Assembly (NCBI RefSeq): GCF_000023025.1
Contig: NC_012997.1
Span: 1,782,764-1,846,763 of the forward strand
Direction: 5' to 3'
DNA: 64,000 nt
Source of the DNA: Teredinibacter turnerae T7901
Lineage (GTDB): Bacteria > Pseudomonadota > Gammaproteobacteria > Pseudomonadales > Cellvibrionaceae
The position numbers were made by a program, and so were the translations under genes. Below, piece after piece: positions 9,176-19,185 of the stretch; the stretch's first letter is position 1, and the number at the start of each line of letters is the position of its first letter. The notes below the pieces were generated by a model that saw nothing but the letters and a program-made list of their open reading frames with translations, ran no database searches and was not told the DNA's origin.

Positions 9176-10147
9176 ATGAGTAATTCCAAGCTGGCGTTTG
9201 TTTTCCCCGGTCAAGGCTCGCAAAAAGTGGGTATGCTGGGTGATCTCGCTGAATCGTATACCGTGGTCAAGGATACTTTTGCGCAGGCGTCAGAGGCGCT
9301 GGGCTATGACCTTTGGAAACTGGTGCAGGAGGGGCCTCAGGAAGAGCTGAATATGACCGAGGTCACTCAGCCTGCACTACTTACCGCGAGTGTGGCGACC
9401 TGGCGCGTATGGCAGGAAAAAGGCGGTGCCAAGCCAGAGATGATGGCCGGTCACAGCCTTGGGGAGTGGTCCGCATTGGTGTGCGCGGGTATTGTGGATT
9501 TCACCGACGCCGTGAAGCTTGTCCGCATGCGCGGTCAATTTATGCAAGAAGCGGTGCCTGCGGGTATCGGTGCGATGGCGGCCATTATTGGCTTGGATGA
9601 TAGCCTGGTTGAGGAAGCGTGTACTGCTGCGATGGCGGCGGAGGCCAGTAATGCGCAAGACATTGTTTCTCCCGTCAACTACAATTCCCCGGGCCAATTG
9701 GTTATCGCAGGTCATGCGGCGGCAGTCGAGCGGGCGATGGCGCTTTGTAAAGATGCAGGTGCCAAGCGTGCGTTGTTATTGCCTGTGAGTGCGCCGTTCC
9801 ACACAGCGCTGATGAAGCCTGCCGCAGACAGGCTTGCTGAGCATATCCAGAGCACGGCGTTTGAAAGTCCGTCAATTCCCGTGGTGCACAATGTTACCGC
9901 GCAAACGCTGACTGACGCCGAGGAAATTAAAGCGATTATGGTTGCACAAATATATTCAGCTGTTCGCTGGGTTGCTTGTGTTAACGCCTTGACCAGCGCA
10001 GGCATTGGTACCACTGTAGAATGCGGCCCTGGCAAAGTTCTTTCAGGTTTAAACAAGCGCATCGACCGCGCTCTTAACACATTAAGTACCGACAGCGAAG
10101 ACGCGCTCAGCGCTACCTTGTTGGCGTTACCCGAAGCAGGAGAATAA
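9176..10147 (+). CDS. fabD: Malonyl-CoA:ACP transacylase FabD
   Basis: Loads malonyl groups onto acyl carrier protein for fatty-acid synthesis. The 323-residue product has FPGQGSQ near the N terminus, the active-site serine in GHSLGEWSAL, the catalytic histidine in PVSAPFHTALM, and GPGKVLSGLNKR near the C terminus. The gene is preceded by AAGGTAAG and followed five bases later by fabG, so it belongs to the same operon. Confidence 0.96.
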   Translation: MSNSKLAFVFPGQGSQKVGMLGDLAESYTVVKDTFAQASEALGYDLWKLVQEGPQEELNMTEVTQPALLTASVATWRVWQEKGGAKPEMMAGHSLGEWSALVCAGIVDFTDAVKLVRMRGQFMQEAVPAGIGAMAAIIGLDDSLVEEACTAAMAAEASNAQDIVSPVNYNSPGQLVIAGHAAAVERAMALCKDAGAKRALLLPVSAPFHTALMKPAADRLAEHIQSTAFESPSIPVVHNVTAQTLTDAEEIKAIMVAQIYSAVRWVACVNALTSAGIGTTVECGPGKVLSGLNKRIDRALNTLSTDSEDALSATLLALPEAGE

Positions 10148-10152
10148 TAGCT

Positions 10153-10896
10153 ATGTCGTTGGAAGGAAAAATTGCGATCGTTACAGGTGGCAGCCGTGGA
10201 ATTGGAGCGGCAATTGCCGACGGGCTTGGTGAAGCCGGTGCGATTGTGATCGGAACTGCGACCAGTGAGAGTGGTGCAGCAGCGATTAGTGAGCGCTTCG
10301 CTAGCAAGAACATTCAAGGCATGGGGCAGCCTCTCAATGTAACCGATGCAGACTCTGTTGCAGCTTTGATGTCAGTGGTTTCTGAAAAATACGGTGCGCC
10401 GCAAATACTGGTTAATAATGCCGGAATTACCAATGACAATTTGTTAATGCGGATGAGCGACGAAGAGTGGTTTGATGTAATCAATACCAACCTGAGTGCG
10501 GTCTACCGCTTGAGTAAAGCCTGTTTGCGCGGCATGATGAAAGCGCGATGGGGTCGTATTGTGAATATCAGCTCGGTTGTCGGGCAGATGGGAAATGCTG
10601 GCCAATCCAATTACGCAGCTACCAAAGCTGGTGTGATGGGGTTTGCGCGCTCACTGGCGAAAGAGGTGGGGTCACGGAATATCACGGTTAATTCCGTAGC
10701 TCCCGGTTTTATCGATACTGATATGACGAAGGTGTTGAGCGAAGACCAGAAAACCATGATGTTGTCTGCGATTCCGCTGGCTCGACTGGGTCAACCGGAG
10801 GAAATTGCGTCTGTGGTGAAGTTCCTCTGTAGCGATGATGCGGCCTATATTACAGGTGAAACGCTGCATGTAAACGGCGGCATGTATATGTGCTAA
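10153..10896 (+). CDS. fabG: 3-oxoacyl-ACP reductase FabG
   Basis: NADPH-dependent short-chain dehydrogenase that reduces 3-oxoacyl-ACP. The 247-residue protein has the Rossmann motif TGGSRGIG near residue 12, NNAG near 90, the catalytic serine in INISSVVG, and the YxxxK pair in SNYAATKAG. The C-terminal GxMYM ending is typical of FabG. It lies between fabD and acpP; an acpP promoter appears to sit downstream. Confidence 0.96.
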   Translation: MSLEGKIAIVTGGSRGIGAAIADGLGEAGAIVIGTATSESGAAAISERFASKNIQGMGQPLNVTDADSVAALMSVVSEKYGAPQILVNNAGITNDNLLMRMSDEEWFDVINTNLSAVYRLSKACLRGMMKARWGRIVNISSVVGQMGNAGQSNYAATKAGVMGFARSLAKEVGSRNITVNSVAPGFIDTDMTKVLSEDQKTMMLSAIPLARLGQPEEIASVVKFLCSDDAAYITGETLHVNGGMYMC

Positions 10897-10951
10897 GCTA
10901 TTGAAAAATAAAGAAAAATATCGGTATTTTTAATAAAATTGCAATCTGAGG

Positions 10952-10979
10952 TTACATCGTGGATAAATCGCGTTAAAAT
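10952..10979 (+). promoter_or_regulatory. Possible acpP promoter
   Basis: TTACAT at 10952-10957 and TAAAAT at 10974-10979 are separated by 16 bases in an AT-rich gap of about 200 bases between fabG and acpP. A separate strong acpP promoter is expected because ACP is needed in excess. Assignment is by motif only. Confidence 0.4.
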
Positions 10980-11097
10980 GCGCGCACGTGTAAGCCGGAT
11001 CATCATATTTCTGCCGATTTGTGGCGCTAGGTTACGGCTTAAGAATTGTTCAACAAAACGGCTTCACTAAGATTATCACTAGGAGTTAACTACGATT

Positions 11098-11337
11098 ATG
11101 AGCAGCAGCATTGAAGAACGCGTAAAGAAAATTGTTGCAGAGCAACTTGGCGTTAAAGAAGAAGAAGTAAAAAACGAAGCGTCCTTCGTTGAAGATCTGG
11201 GTGCAGACTCTCTGGACACCGTTGAATTGGTAATGGCTCTGGAAGAAGAGTTCGAAACCGAAATTCCTGACGAAGAAGCCGAAAAGATTACTACTGTTCA
11301 GCTGGCAATCGATTACATCAACGAGAACCTGGCATAA
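11098..11337 (+). CDS. acpP: Acyl carrier protein
   Basis: Acidic 79-residue acyl carrier protein that shuttles growing fatty acids. The phosphopantetheine attachment serine is Ser38 in the DSLD motif ([14 protein letters not shown]). It is strongly Glu-rich and ends in the usual helix. An AGGAG ribosome binding site lies just upstream. A terminator-like hairpin follows, although fabF is next in the same direction. Confidence 0.97.
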   Translation: MSSSIEERVKKIVAEQLGVKEEEVKNEASFVEDLGADSLDTVELVMALEEEFETEIPDEEAEKITTVQLAIDYINENLA

Positions 11338-11365
11338 GCCTTTTTCTCTTGATCTGAGCCTTTAA

Positions 11366-11412
11366 CAAAAGCCGTATCTATGAGGAATAGTGCGGCTTTT
11401 GTCGTTTTTGTG
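11366..11412 (+). terminator. Terminator after acpP
   Basis: A 9-bp stem CAAAAGCCG (11366-11374) pairs with CGGCTTTTG (11393-11401) and is followed by a T-rich run. It probably attenuates or ends the acpP transcript before fabF. Confidence 0.6.
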
Positions 11413-11503
11413 TCTATGATTTGCATATTTGTGTCTATGATTTGCAGACGTTGAAAGATCTGTCTGATTTGTACAAAGCAATTTTGCTGTTTGGAGAAAG
11501 TTC

Positions 11504-12736
11504 GTGAGTCGAAAGAGAGTTGTTGTTACCGGGTTGGGTATGGTGAGTTCGGTAGGACACAATGTTGAAGATACCTGGCAAGCTATCTTGGCCGGAAAAA
11601 GCGGTGTTTCACCGATTAGCTCTTTCGATGTGTCGAGCTTCGCAACGCAGATCAGCGCTTCTGTGCGTGATCTCGATATCACGCCGTATCTGGACGCTAA
11701 AGAAGCACGTAAGCTGGATTTGTTTATCCAATACGGCATGGCTGCTGGCGTGCAGGCAATGACCGACTCAGGTTTGCAAGTTGATGAAGCTAACGCTGGT
11801 CGTTATGGCTGCGTTATTGGCTCTGGTATTGGTGGGCTGGGTTCAATTGAAGACACGGCGATCACGATTAAAGAGCGCGGTCCTCGCCGGGTTTCGCCTT
11901 TTTTTGTGCCCGGCGCAATCATCAATATGATCGCTGGCAACCTGTCCATTCGCTATGGCCTTAAAGGCATGAACCTGGCGGTGACGACGGCCTGCACCTC
12001 TGCCACGCACAGCATTGGCCTCGCTGCGCGCGAAATTATGTATGGCAATGCCGATGTAATGTTGGCTGGTGGTGCCGAAATGGCAACTACTCCGGTGGGC
12101 ATCGGTGGATTCGCTGCCGCACGAGCGTTGTCCAAGCGCAATGATAGCCCGGAGCAGGCGAGCCGCCCCTGGGACAAAGACCGTGATGGTTTTGTGCTGG
12201 GTGACGGTGCGGGCATCGTTGTTCTCGAAGAGTACGAACACGCGAAAGCGCGTGGTGCAAACATTTATGCGGAACTGTCCGGGTTTGGTACCAGTGGCGA
12301 TGCCTATCACATTACGTCTCCGTCAGGAGAGGGTGCTGAGCGAGCTATGCTGAATACTCTGCAAGACGCAAATATCAGTGCGGATAAAATTGACTATATC
12401 AACGCGCATGGCACGTCGACTCTGGCCGGAGATAACGCCGAATGCGTCGCCATTAAAAATGTGTTTGGTGACCACGCCTACAAACTGGCTGTGAGCTCAA
12501 CTAAATCTATGATCGGCCACTTGCTTGGCGCGGCTGGTGCGGTAGAAGCGATTTTTTCTATTTTGAGTCTTCGCGATCAAGTTGCGCCACCTACCATTAA
12601 TCTGGATAACCCGGATGAAGGCTGCGATCTTAATTTTGTGCCTCATACGGCGCAAGCTATGAAAATCGAAACAGTTTTAAGTAACTCTTTCGGATTTGGT
12701 GGTACTAACGGTACCCTGTTGTTCCGCAAAGTTTAA
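11504..12736 (+). CDS. fabF: 3-oxoacyl-ACP synthase II FabF
   Basis: Condensing enzyme that elongates acyl-ACP, 410 residues. The active-site cysteine is in [11 protein letters not shown], the catalytic histidines in [11 protein letters not shown] and [11 protein letters not shown], and the glycine-rich end is [10 protein letters not shown]. The start is a GTG at 11504, with GGAGAAAG a few bases upstream; the protein begins [18 protein letters not shown], matching the family. With no fabH in this cluster, FabF is the only condensing enzyme encoded here. Confidence 0.95.
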   Translation: MSRKRVVVTGLGMVSSVGHNVEDTWQAILAGKSGVSPISSFDVSSFATQISASVRDLDITPYLDAKEARKLDLFIQYGMAAGVQAMTDSGLQVDEANAGRYGCVIGSGIGGLGSIEDTAITIKERGPRRVSPFFVPGAIINMIAGNLSIRYGLKGMNLAVTTACTSATHSIGLAAREIMYGNADVMLAGGAEMATTPVGIGGFAAARALSKRNDSPEQASRPWDKDRDGFVLGDGAGIVVLEEYEHAKARGANIYAELSGFGTSGDAYHITSPSGEGAERAMLNTLQDANISADKIDYINAHGTSTLAGDNAECVAIKNVFGDHAYKLAVSSTKSMIGHLLGAAGAVEAIFSILSLRDQVAPPTINLDNPDEGCDLNFVPHTAQAMKIETVLSNSFGFGGTNGTLLFRKV

Positions 12737-12742
12737 CCATTT

Positions 12743-13615
12743 ATGGCCGGCTCCGGCGATCCGCTCGTTTTTCTTAACGGATGCTCTATTGCAGATTTTT
12801 CTGCCGGTTCAGTGCTGCTCAATCGCGGATTCCAATACGCCGATGGTGTGTTCGAAACGGCGCGAGTGGAATCCGGAAGGTTACCGCTGCTCGATCTCCA
12901 TATTGCTCGCTTGCGTCGTGGATGTGAGCGCCTGGGTTTGGTCCTTGCCGAGTTGTTTACAGAGCAATTGAACATCTTTACGCACGCTGTTCGGCAACGT
13001 GGGGAATCCGGTGTGGCTAAGCTCACCGTTTACCGCACAGCTTCAGCAAGGGGTAATTATTCCGGGCCGAATTCAACCGCTGAACTGCTATTTCAGTTCA
13101 CGCCTTCCTCTGTAGTAATCGACGGGCAATGGTGTGCTCCGGCGGTTCGCTTAAAAACTGTTTCGTACCGACTCTACCCAAACCCGCAACTCGCGGGTAT
13201 AAAACACCTGAATCGCCTTGACTATGCACTGGCAACTAAAAATTTTTCTGCTGGGTTAGATTGCGAAGCGCTGTTGCTGGACCCCGAGGATTGTGTTGTG
13301 GAAACGCCGCACCATAATATTTTTTGTTTGCGTGGTCAGCGTTTATTGACCCCGCACCTCGAAAACAGCGGTGTGGCTGGGGTAATGCGCGGGTTGATTC
13401 TGGATCTTGGCAAAAAAATAGATGGCGCGGATATCCAGGTTTGCACGTTGCCTGTACAGCAGCTGTTGGCAAGCGATGCGGTATTTTTATGTAACGCATT
13501 GCGAGGGATTGTACCTGTAGCCGGGTGTGATCGCGTCGAGTTTGGCAATGCCAGTGCAGAGTTGGCGGAGAGGGTCGCTTTGACGGTTAAAAATTATTTG
13601 GACGTCCATCGATGA
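12743..13615 (+). CDS. pabC: Aminodeoxychorismate lyase PabC
   Basis: PLP-dependent fold-type IV enzyme that releases p-aminobenzoate for folate synthesis, 290 residues. The family segments RGFQYADGVFET near the N terminus and the PLP lysine in GIKHLNRLDY are present. It starts six bases after fabF and its stop overlaps the mltG start (ATGA), so the three are probably co-translated. The order fabF-pabC-mltG-tmk is conserved in gammaproteobacteria. Confidence 0.92.
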   Translation: MAGSGDPLVFLNGCSIADFSAGSVLLNRGFQYADGVFETARVESGRLPLLDLHIARLRRGCERLGLVLAELFTEQLNIFTHAVRQRGESGVAKLTVYRTASARGNYSGPNSTAELLFQFTPSSVVIDGQWCAPAVRLKTVSYRLYPNPQLAGIKHLNRLDYALATKNFSAGLDCEALLLDPEDCVVETPHHNIFCLRGQRLLTPHLENSGVAGVMRGLILDLGKKIDGADIQVCTLPVQQLLASDAVFLCNALRGIVPVAGCDRVEFGNASAELAERVALTVKNYLDVHR

Positions 13616-14688
13616 ATGTAAGCCCACTAAAAATAGTATTAGCGATGGCCGTGTGGTCACTGGTTATGGCCTTGTCCATTGGGTTTTATTTATGGCACTG
13701 GCTGTATAACCCGAGGACCGTACAAATTATCGAGCCTGTTTTCATTATTGAAAAAGGGGCCACGCTACATTCAGTCGCGAAACGTTTACACGAAGAGCAT
13801 CTCATTCGCTGGCCAGATGTATGGGTTGTATATGGTCGTATTTTTCACCTTGAAAATATAAAGGCGGGCGAGTACAGGCTGGAAATGGTTTTTTCTCCGG
13901 TGGAACTGCTGCAACGGTTTCAAAAATCTGAACATGTTCAGCACCCTGTAACTTTAGTGGAAGGGTTGAGGTTGCGAGATTTCGTGAGCGTTTTGCACCA
14001 GCAGGAAAATCTTGTTAACACGCTTGGTCAAAAAACTTATCCTGAACTTGCTCAAGTGTTGAATATTCCAGAAATGCAGCCAGAAGGTTATTTCTATCCA
14101 GATACCTATCAATACATTCGTGGCGACGCTGATAAAGATATTTTGTTGCGCGCATACTGGCGCATGAAATCCGTCTTGAGCGAAGAATGGGAACAGCGCG
14201 CTGAAGGGCTGCCTTATAGCTCCCCTTACGAAGCGCTGATAATGGCTTCCATTATCGAAAAGGAGACAGGTGTAGGTTATGAGCGAGCAGAGATTGCTGG
14301 CGTGTTTGTAAGGCGATTGCAGAAAAAAATGCGATTGCAAACGGATCCAACCGTGATTTATGGCCTTGGTGATGCCTACGATGGAAACCTAAGACGGGTT
14401 GATTTGAAAACACCTACTGAGTACAACACCTACACCATTTCAGGGTTGCCTCCGACACCGATTGCCAACCCCGGGCGCGAAGCGATTCACGCGGCACTAC
14501 ATCCCGCTGCGGGGACGGCACTCTATTTTGTTGCCAAGGGAGACGGCTCACACTATTTTTCAAGTACGTTGCAGGAACACGAGGCGGCTGTGCAGCGTTT
14601 TCAAAAACAGCGTCGCAGTGATTATCGCTCCTCTCCTGCGCTACCTACCGCTGCTGATCAGACACCTGAAGCGGGAGGAGAACAATGA
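13612..14688 (+). CDS. mltG: Endolytic murein transglycosylase MltG
   Basis: Inner-membrane lytic transglycosylase (YceG) that cleaves nascent glycan strands and sets their length. The protein has 358 residues: an N-terminal membrane anchor (about 8-28), a LysM-like segment (EPVFIIEKGATLHSVAKRL), then the catalytic domain with the glutamate in ASIIEKETG and the conserved YNTYTISGLPPTPIANPG. Its start overlaps pabC and its stop overlaps tmk, both through ATGA. The C-terminal tail (from about 335) is a short hydrophilic extension. Confidence 0.93.
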   Translation: MNVSPLKIVLAMAVWSLVMALSIGFYLWHWLYNPRTVQIIEPVFIIEKGATLHSVAKRLHEEHLIRWPDVWVVYGRIFHLENIKAGEYRLEMVFSPVELLQRFQKSEHVQHPVTLVEGLRLRDFVSVLHQQENLVNTLGQKTYPELAQVLNIPEMQPEGYFYPDTYQYIRGDADKDILLRAYWRMKSVLSEEWEQRAEGLPYSSPYEALIMASIIEKETGVGYERAEIAGVFVRRLQKKMRLQTDPTVIYGLGDAYDGNLRRVDLKTPTEYNTYTISGLPPTPIANPGREAIHAALHPAAGTALYFVAKGDGSHYFSSTLQEHEAAVQRFQKQRRSDYRSSPALPTAADQTPEAGGEQ

Positions 14689-15302
14689 CAGGCCGATTTA
14701 TAACAGTTGAGGGCACTGAGGGTGTCGGTAAATCGACGAATTTGGCATTTATCGAAGGGTTCTTACGGTCACGGGCTATTGATGTAATTACCACCCGCGA
14801 ACCAGGGGGAACGCCACTGGCCGAGGAGTTGCGTGAACTACTGCTAGCGAAACGCGAAGAGCCAGTCGATGCATGTGCCGAGCTGTTGATGGTTTTTGCC
14901 GCGCGAGCGCAACATCTCAACCAGTTGGTGGCTCCCGCACTAGCTCGTGGCCAATGGGTACTGTGCGACAGGTTTACTGATGCAACTTATGCCTATCAGG
15001 GGGCGGGTAGAGGGCTTTCACTCGAAACAATTAGCAAGTTGGAATTTCTGGTGCAAGGAAGTTTGCAGCCCGATATCACCGTTTGGCTGGATATTGACGT
15101 GCGGCTCGGTTTAGAGCGTGCGCGTGCGCGTGCAGATCTGGACCGGTTTGAAGAAGAAGACGTAAGTTTTTTCGAGCGTGTGCGAGCGGGCTACCGGGCT
15201 CGCGCCGAAGAGGCTCCAGCGCGCTTTTGCAGGATCAACGCAGGGCAGCCCCTCGCGCAGGTGCAGACTGATATACAACGTGCGTTGGAGGCGTTTCTGT
15301 AA
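14685..15302 (+). CDS. tmk: Thymidylate kinase
   Basis: Phosphorylates dTMP to dTDP, 205 residues. The P-loop is EGTEGVGKST near the N terminus, the nucleotide motif DRFTDATYAYQG is in the middle, and a LID segment with arginines (RARARADLDRFEEE) follows. The start overlaps the mltG stop. In relatives holB follows directly; here rluA on the opposite strand separates the two. Confidence 0.95.
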   Translation: MTGRFITVEGTEGVGKSTNLAFIEGFLRSRAIDVITTREPGGTPLAEELRELLLAKREEPVDACAELLMVFAARAQHLNQLVAPALARGQWVLCDRFTDATYAYQGAGRGLSLETISKLEFLVQGSLQPDITVWLDIDVRLGLERARARADLDRFEEEDVSFFERVRAGYRARAEEAPARFCRINAGQPLAQVQTDIQRALEAFL

Positions 15303-15410
15303 ACGAGGGAATTGCCGTAACGACTTATTCGCGGCGTAGTCGGTATTTTCGATGGTGTGCTTCTCGGTCTAGCTGCTGATTTCGAATTAGTGTCAACAGG
15401 TTCTAAGTCA

Positions 15411-16037
15411 TTAGAAGTCGGGTTCGCAATGGATGCTGGTTGGGCATTGTGTAAATGGGTGTACAAACTCCAGCGTTGTGGCATGAAGTAAAAGGCGATC
15501 GGATGCTTGCTGGATCGCGTCGGGAGCGTAAAAAGCGTCACCCAGGATGGGATGTCCAAGTTGTTGCATATGAACTCGCAGCTGGTGGGAGCGACCCGTG
15601 ATAGGCGTTAGCTCAATACGGGTAGTTTGCAGGTCCAGCCGCCTCTCCAGTACTTTGTATTGCGTATGAGCGTGTTTACCCTGTTCCAGGTCTACTTTCT
15701 GCTTCGGTCGGTTTGGCCAGTCGCAAATCAGCGGTAAGGTGATTTCGCCGCGATCCTCGGCAACAATACCTGCTACCGTTGCCGTATAGGTTTTAGTCAT
15801 TTTGCGCTGCTCGAACAAGCGACCGAATCGCACCAGGCTTTCGTGGGACTGCGGGAAAATAACCAGGCCAGATGTAGCCATATCCAAGCGATGCACCACG
15901 CGAGAATTGGGGTGTTGGTGTACAAGCTGATCGAAGGCGTTATCCGGAGTTGCCAATCCGGGAACGGTGAGCAGCCCCGCGGGCTTGTTGATGGCGATGA
16001 TATGATCGTCTTGATAAATAATTGCTAAATCTTGCAT
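15411..16037 (-). CDS. rluA: Dual tRNA/23S rRNA pseudouridine synthase RluA
   Basis: Pseudouridine synthase of 208 residues without an S4 domain. Its catalytic motif HRLDMATSG and the segments LICDWPNRPKQKV and ITGRSHQLRVHM match E. coli RluA closely; that enzyme modifies 23S rRNA U746 and tRNA U32. It reads against its neighbours between tmk and holB, so it is probably an independent gene in this otherwise conserved cluster. Confidence 0.9.
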   Translation of the reverse strand: MQDLAIIYQDDHIIAINKPAGLLTVPGLATPDNAFDQLVHQHPNSRVVHRLDMATSGLVIFPQSHESLVRFGRLFEQRKMTKTYTATVAGIVAEDRGEITLPLICDWPNRPKQKVDLEQGKHAHTQYKVLERRLDLQTTRIELTPITGRSHQLRVHMQQLGHPILGDAFYAPDAIQQASDRLLLHATTLEFVHPFTQCPTSIHCEPDF

Positions 16038-16202
16038 ATCGGCATTTTATGGGAGTGGCATAAATTTCGGAATATCAATGACAGCGTTTTGTTTTCATGG
16101 CTGTAAATATTGCCGTTATTGAAGCGCGCTCTGTGGTCGAAAAAGTGTGTTTATTGGCATGCAGGGTTAATAAAAGCAATAAAGCAAAGTTGAGCTAAAT
16201 TC

Positions 16203-17222
16203 ATGAGTAAAACAACACCGCCTTACCCCTGGCAAAATACCTATTGGCACCAATTTGCCGGGCAGGTTACTCAGGGGCATTTGCCTCATGCGATTTTATT
16301 GCAGGGGGTAGCGGGTATTGGTACGGAAAGTCTTGCGCGGGCGATGGCCGAGTTTTTGATGTGCTCGTCTCCGGTTGAACAGGCTGCATGTGGGCAATGT
16401 AAAGTGTGTCGTTTATTGCAGAGCCACAATCACCCCGATCTGTTTCTGCTCTCGCCGGAGGAGAAAAGCGTTGTTATCAAAGTTGATCAGGTTCGCCAGC
16501 TGACTGAATTTGTCGCGAAAACCTCGCAGCAAGGTGGTCGTAAACTGGTAATCATTGAGCCCGCAGAAGCAATGAATATCGCTGCCGCAAACGCACTCCT
16601 GAAATGTTTCGAAGAACCCTCGGGTGACACGGTTTTTATATTGGTGTGTCATCACGCTAACCGGCTGCTGCCGACCATTCGCAGCCGCTGTGCTTGTCAC
16701 ACGCTTCCAGTGCCAGAGCGTGCCCTGGCCGTATCCTGGCTGGAAACCATGGGCGTGGAAAGCGCGGCACTCCTGCTGGATGAAACTCATGGCGCGCCAC
16801 TTACTGCGCATCAGTGGTCCCGAGACGACGTTATTGCAAGCCAGGACAAGGCGTGTGAGCTGCTGGTTGCGGCCTTGCAGACACAGAAGCCAGTTACTAC
16901 GGTTGCAGGCACGCTTGCTGGTGAGTGCTCGGGTCTCGAACTCGCGGAGCTATTGATCAATTGGCTGGAACAGCTGATCCGTGAGCGAACTCGTGGCAGC
17001 CGACGGTCGCTGCTTGCCCACTGGGAGCCGTTGGTTGGTGTTGCTCAGGCCCTATCTACCGTGGAATTGTTCAAGCTGCGCGAGGTCTATTGCCAGCGCA
17101 AAGCACAGCTACTCGCCAACCCTAATTTGAACGCGAACATGGTAATCGAAGATTTGCTTTTGGAGTGGCAAAGGTATGCACTTCAAGCCGCGCGGCAAGG
17201 GAAGTTAGTGGCACAAGTATAA
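16203..17222 (+). CDS. holB: DNA polymerase III delta' subunit
   Basis: Clamp-loader delta' subunit, 339 residues. The N-terminal AAA+ domain carries a degenerate P-loop (GVAGIGTESLA), as expected because delta' does not hydrolyse ATP. It also has a cysteine cluster CGQCKVC with a further upstream Cys for zinc, and the conserved NALLKCFEEPSGDTVFIL and IRSRC segments. It is upstream of pilZ and tatD, the Pseudomonas-like order. Confidence 0.92.
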   Translation: MSKTTPPYPWQNTYWHQFAGQVTQGHLPHAILLQGVAGIGTESLARAMAEFLMCSSPVEQAACGQCKVCRLLQSHNHPDLFLLSPEEKSVVIKVDQVRQLTEFVAKTSQQGGRKLVIIEPAEAMNIAAANALLKCFEEPSGDTVFILVCHHANRLLPTIRSRCACHTLPVPERALAVSWLETMGVESAALLLDETHGAPLTAHQWSRDDVIASQDKACELLVAALQTQKPVTTVAGTLAGECSGLELAELLINWLEQLIRERTRGSRRSLLAHWEPLVGVAQALSTVELFKLREVYCQRKAQLLANPNLNANMVIEDLLLEWQRYALQAARQGKLVAQV

Positions 17223-17311
17223 ACTTCGCTGTGCTTTGGTTAGCTGCGTTATAATAGAATTTAATGTCACCTATGTGGCTGTATATTGTTTGATCAGGAG
17301 TTAGTGTCGCA

Positions 17312-17665
17312 ATGAAAGGTTTAGGCGGTGCCGCCCGCAATGGTATTCTCTCGTTGACGATCCGCGATAAGGCGGTGCTATACGCCGCTTATATGCCATT
17401 TGTGAAAAATGGTGGTTTATTTATCCCGACAAACAAGAGCTATAGTCTCGGCGATGAAGTTTTTATGCTACTGAGCCTGATGGACGAGCCCGAAAAAATC
17501 CCGGTGGCGGGTAAAGTTGTTTGGATCACCCCTAAGGGCGCTCAAGGCAACCGCGCAGCGGGGATAGGTGTGCAATTTAGCGGGGAGGACGATGTCGCCT
17601 CGAAGAAAATCGAAACATACCTGGTTGGCTCGCTGGAGTCGGATCGCCCCACCCATACAATGTAG
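17312..17665 (+). CDS. pilZ: PilZ domain protein (type IV pilus PilZ)
   Basis: PilZ domain protein of 117 residues, in the holB-pilZ-tatD position where the original type IV pilus biogenesis PilZ occurs in Pseudomonas. It begins MKGLGGAARNGILSL. The N-terminal RxxxR/DxSxxG c-di-GMP motif of other PilZ domains is not evident, as in the founding PilZ protein, which does not bind the ligand well. Pilus genes themselves are not in the window. Confidence 0.85.
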   Translation: MKGLGGAARNGILSLTIRDKAVLYAAYMPFVKNGGLFIPTNKSYSLGDEVFMLLSLMDEPEKIPVAGKVVWITPKGAQGNRAAGIGVQFSGEDDVASKKIETYLVGSLESDRPTHTM

Positions 17666-17736
17666 CCATTTAGGGCACGGAGGTGGCTCCCGCCAGTTTT
17701 GTGCTGCCTTACCCTTCAATCCTTTCGAAAGTTCGC

Positions 17737-18531
17737 ATGCTTGTTGATTCTCACTGTCACTTAGATCGTCTCGACCTTACAAAATACGCCGATGGACTCA
17801 CTGGTGCCATCAATGCCGCCCGGGCACAGGGGGTTGCGGAGTTGCTGTGTGTTTGCATTAGCGAAGAAAACCGCGACAAGGTGGTCGCGATAGCTAAAGC
17901 GTTTGATGGCGTATACGCCTCGGTGGGGGTGCACCCCTCCGACGTAGGCGACTCTGTCGTATCCGTCGCTGCATTGAGTGAGTGGGCCGCCATGGACCGG
18001 GTAATCGCACTGGGAGAGACTGGGCTCGACTACCATTACAGCCAAGACACTGCCGAGGCGCAGAAACGGAGTTTCGCTAACCACTTAGTGGCAGGTGCGG
18101 AGCTGAAACTTCCGGTGATCATTCACACACGAGCGGCAAAGGCCGACACTCTGGATTTAATGGCGGCACATGGGTGTCGCGAAACCGCTGGTGTGATGCA
18201 CTGTTTCACCGAAGATTGGGAGATGGCGCGCGCGTCACTGGATTTGGGGTTTTATATCTCTATCTCGGGAATTGTCACTTTTCGCAATGCGGCTGAACTG
18301 CGTGATGTGGTGCTGAAGATCCCCGCCGATCGATTACTGGTTGAAACTGATTCGCCGTACCTTGCGCCTGTACCATTTCGGGGCAAACCCAACGAGCCAC
18401 AATATGTGCGGCAGGTGGCGGAATATATCGCGGAGCTGCGTGGTGTGGCGTTCGAAGAGTTAGCTGAGCAAACCACCGCAAATTTTGCCCGCTTGTTCAA
18501 GACAAAACAGCGTTGGGCTGCACCTGTTTGA
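17737..18531 (+). CDS. TatD-family metal-dependent hydrolase
   Basis: TatD/YcfH family amidohydrolase-fold nuclease of 264 residues. It begins MLVDSHCHLDRLDL with the metal-binding HxH, and carries GETGLDYHY, a PVIIHTR strand, MHCFTE and the late aspartate in ETDSPYLAP. The start at 17737 is preferred over an in-frame start 54 bases upstream because HxH lies a few residues from the N terminus in the family. It closes the tmk-holB-pilZ-tatD block. Confidence 0.9.
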   Translation: MLVDSHCHLDRLDLTKYADGLTGAINAARAQGVAELLCVCISEENRDKVVAIAKAFDGVYASVGVHPSDVGDSVVSVAALSEWAAMDRVIALGETGLDYHYSQDTAEAQKRSFANHLVAGAELKLPVIIHTRAAKADTLDLMAAHGCRETAGVMHCFTEDWEMARASLDLGFYISISGIVTFRNAAELRDVVLKIPADRLLVETDSPYLAPVPFRGKPNEPQYVRQVAEYIAELRGVAFEELAEQTTANFARLFKTKQRWAAPV

Positions 18532-18546
18532 GGTTATAGGTTATAC

Positions 18547-19185
18547 ATGTATCAACAGATAAAAACCATGTTGCTTCTTCAGGAAGCGATGAATTCAAAA
18601 GTCAATCCATCCTGGCGTGAGCAAGGCTATGCCTGGTACCGCGCTGTATGGGTTGAGTGCGCGGAACTGATGGACCACTATGGTTGGAAGTGGTGGAAGA
18701 AACAATCGCCAGATCGAGATCAGGTCGTTCTCGAGTTAATTGATATCTGGCATTTCGGTCTGAGTTTGTATCTGCTGAAATGTGGTACCGATGACGAAAG
18801 CCTTGGCAGGCTCGCCGAGCAGATCGGGCAAGAATTTCTGCTCGATGCCAATCGCAGCGATGAGAATTTTCGCGACGATCTGGAGGCCTTTACCGAAGCG
18901 ACATTAAGTACGAAGGATTTTTCGATTCCGCTTTTTTGTCGGCTGCTCGATGGTGTAAAACTTGATTTCGATCAGCTGTTCAATAAGTACGTAGGTAAGA
19001 ATGTGTTAAACCTTTTTCGTCAGGATCACGGATACAAAGAAGGTACCTACAACAAGGTTTGGGCCGGGCGTGAAGATAACGAACATCTCGTCGAAGCCCT
19101 TGTGAACCTGGATAGCACGCGCAGCGACTTTGCCGACGCGTTGTACCAGGAGCTAAAACAGCGATATTCCTCGCACAACGAGTAG
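18547..19185 (+). CDS. All-alpha dUTPase-like protein
   Basis: Protein of 212 residues resembling the dimeric all-alpha dUTPase/MazG-like superfamily (dUTPase_2), which removes dUTP. The metal-binding helices are visible as VECAELMDHYGWKWWKK (ExxE) and ELIDIWHFGLS (ExxD). It starts 15 bases after tatD and may share its transcript. The exact substrate is inferred from the family. Confidence 0.8.
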   Translation: MYQQIKTMLLLQEAMNSKVNPSWREQGYAWYRAVWVECAELMDHYGWKWWKKQSPDRDQVVLELIDIWHFGLSLYLLKCGTDDESLGRLAEQIGQEFLLDANRSDENFRDDLEAFTEATLSTKDFSIPLFCRLLDGVKLDFDQLFNKYVGKNVLNLFRQDHGYKEGTYNKVWAGREDNEHLVEALVNLDSTRSDFADALYQELKQRYSSHNE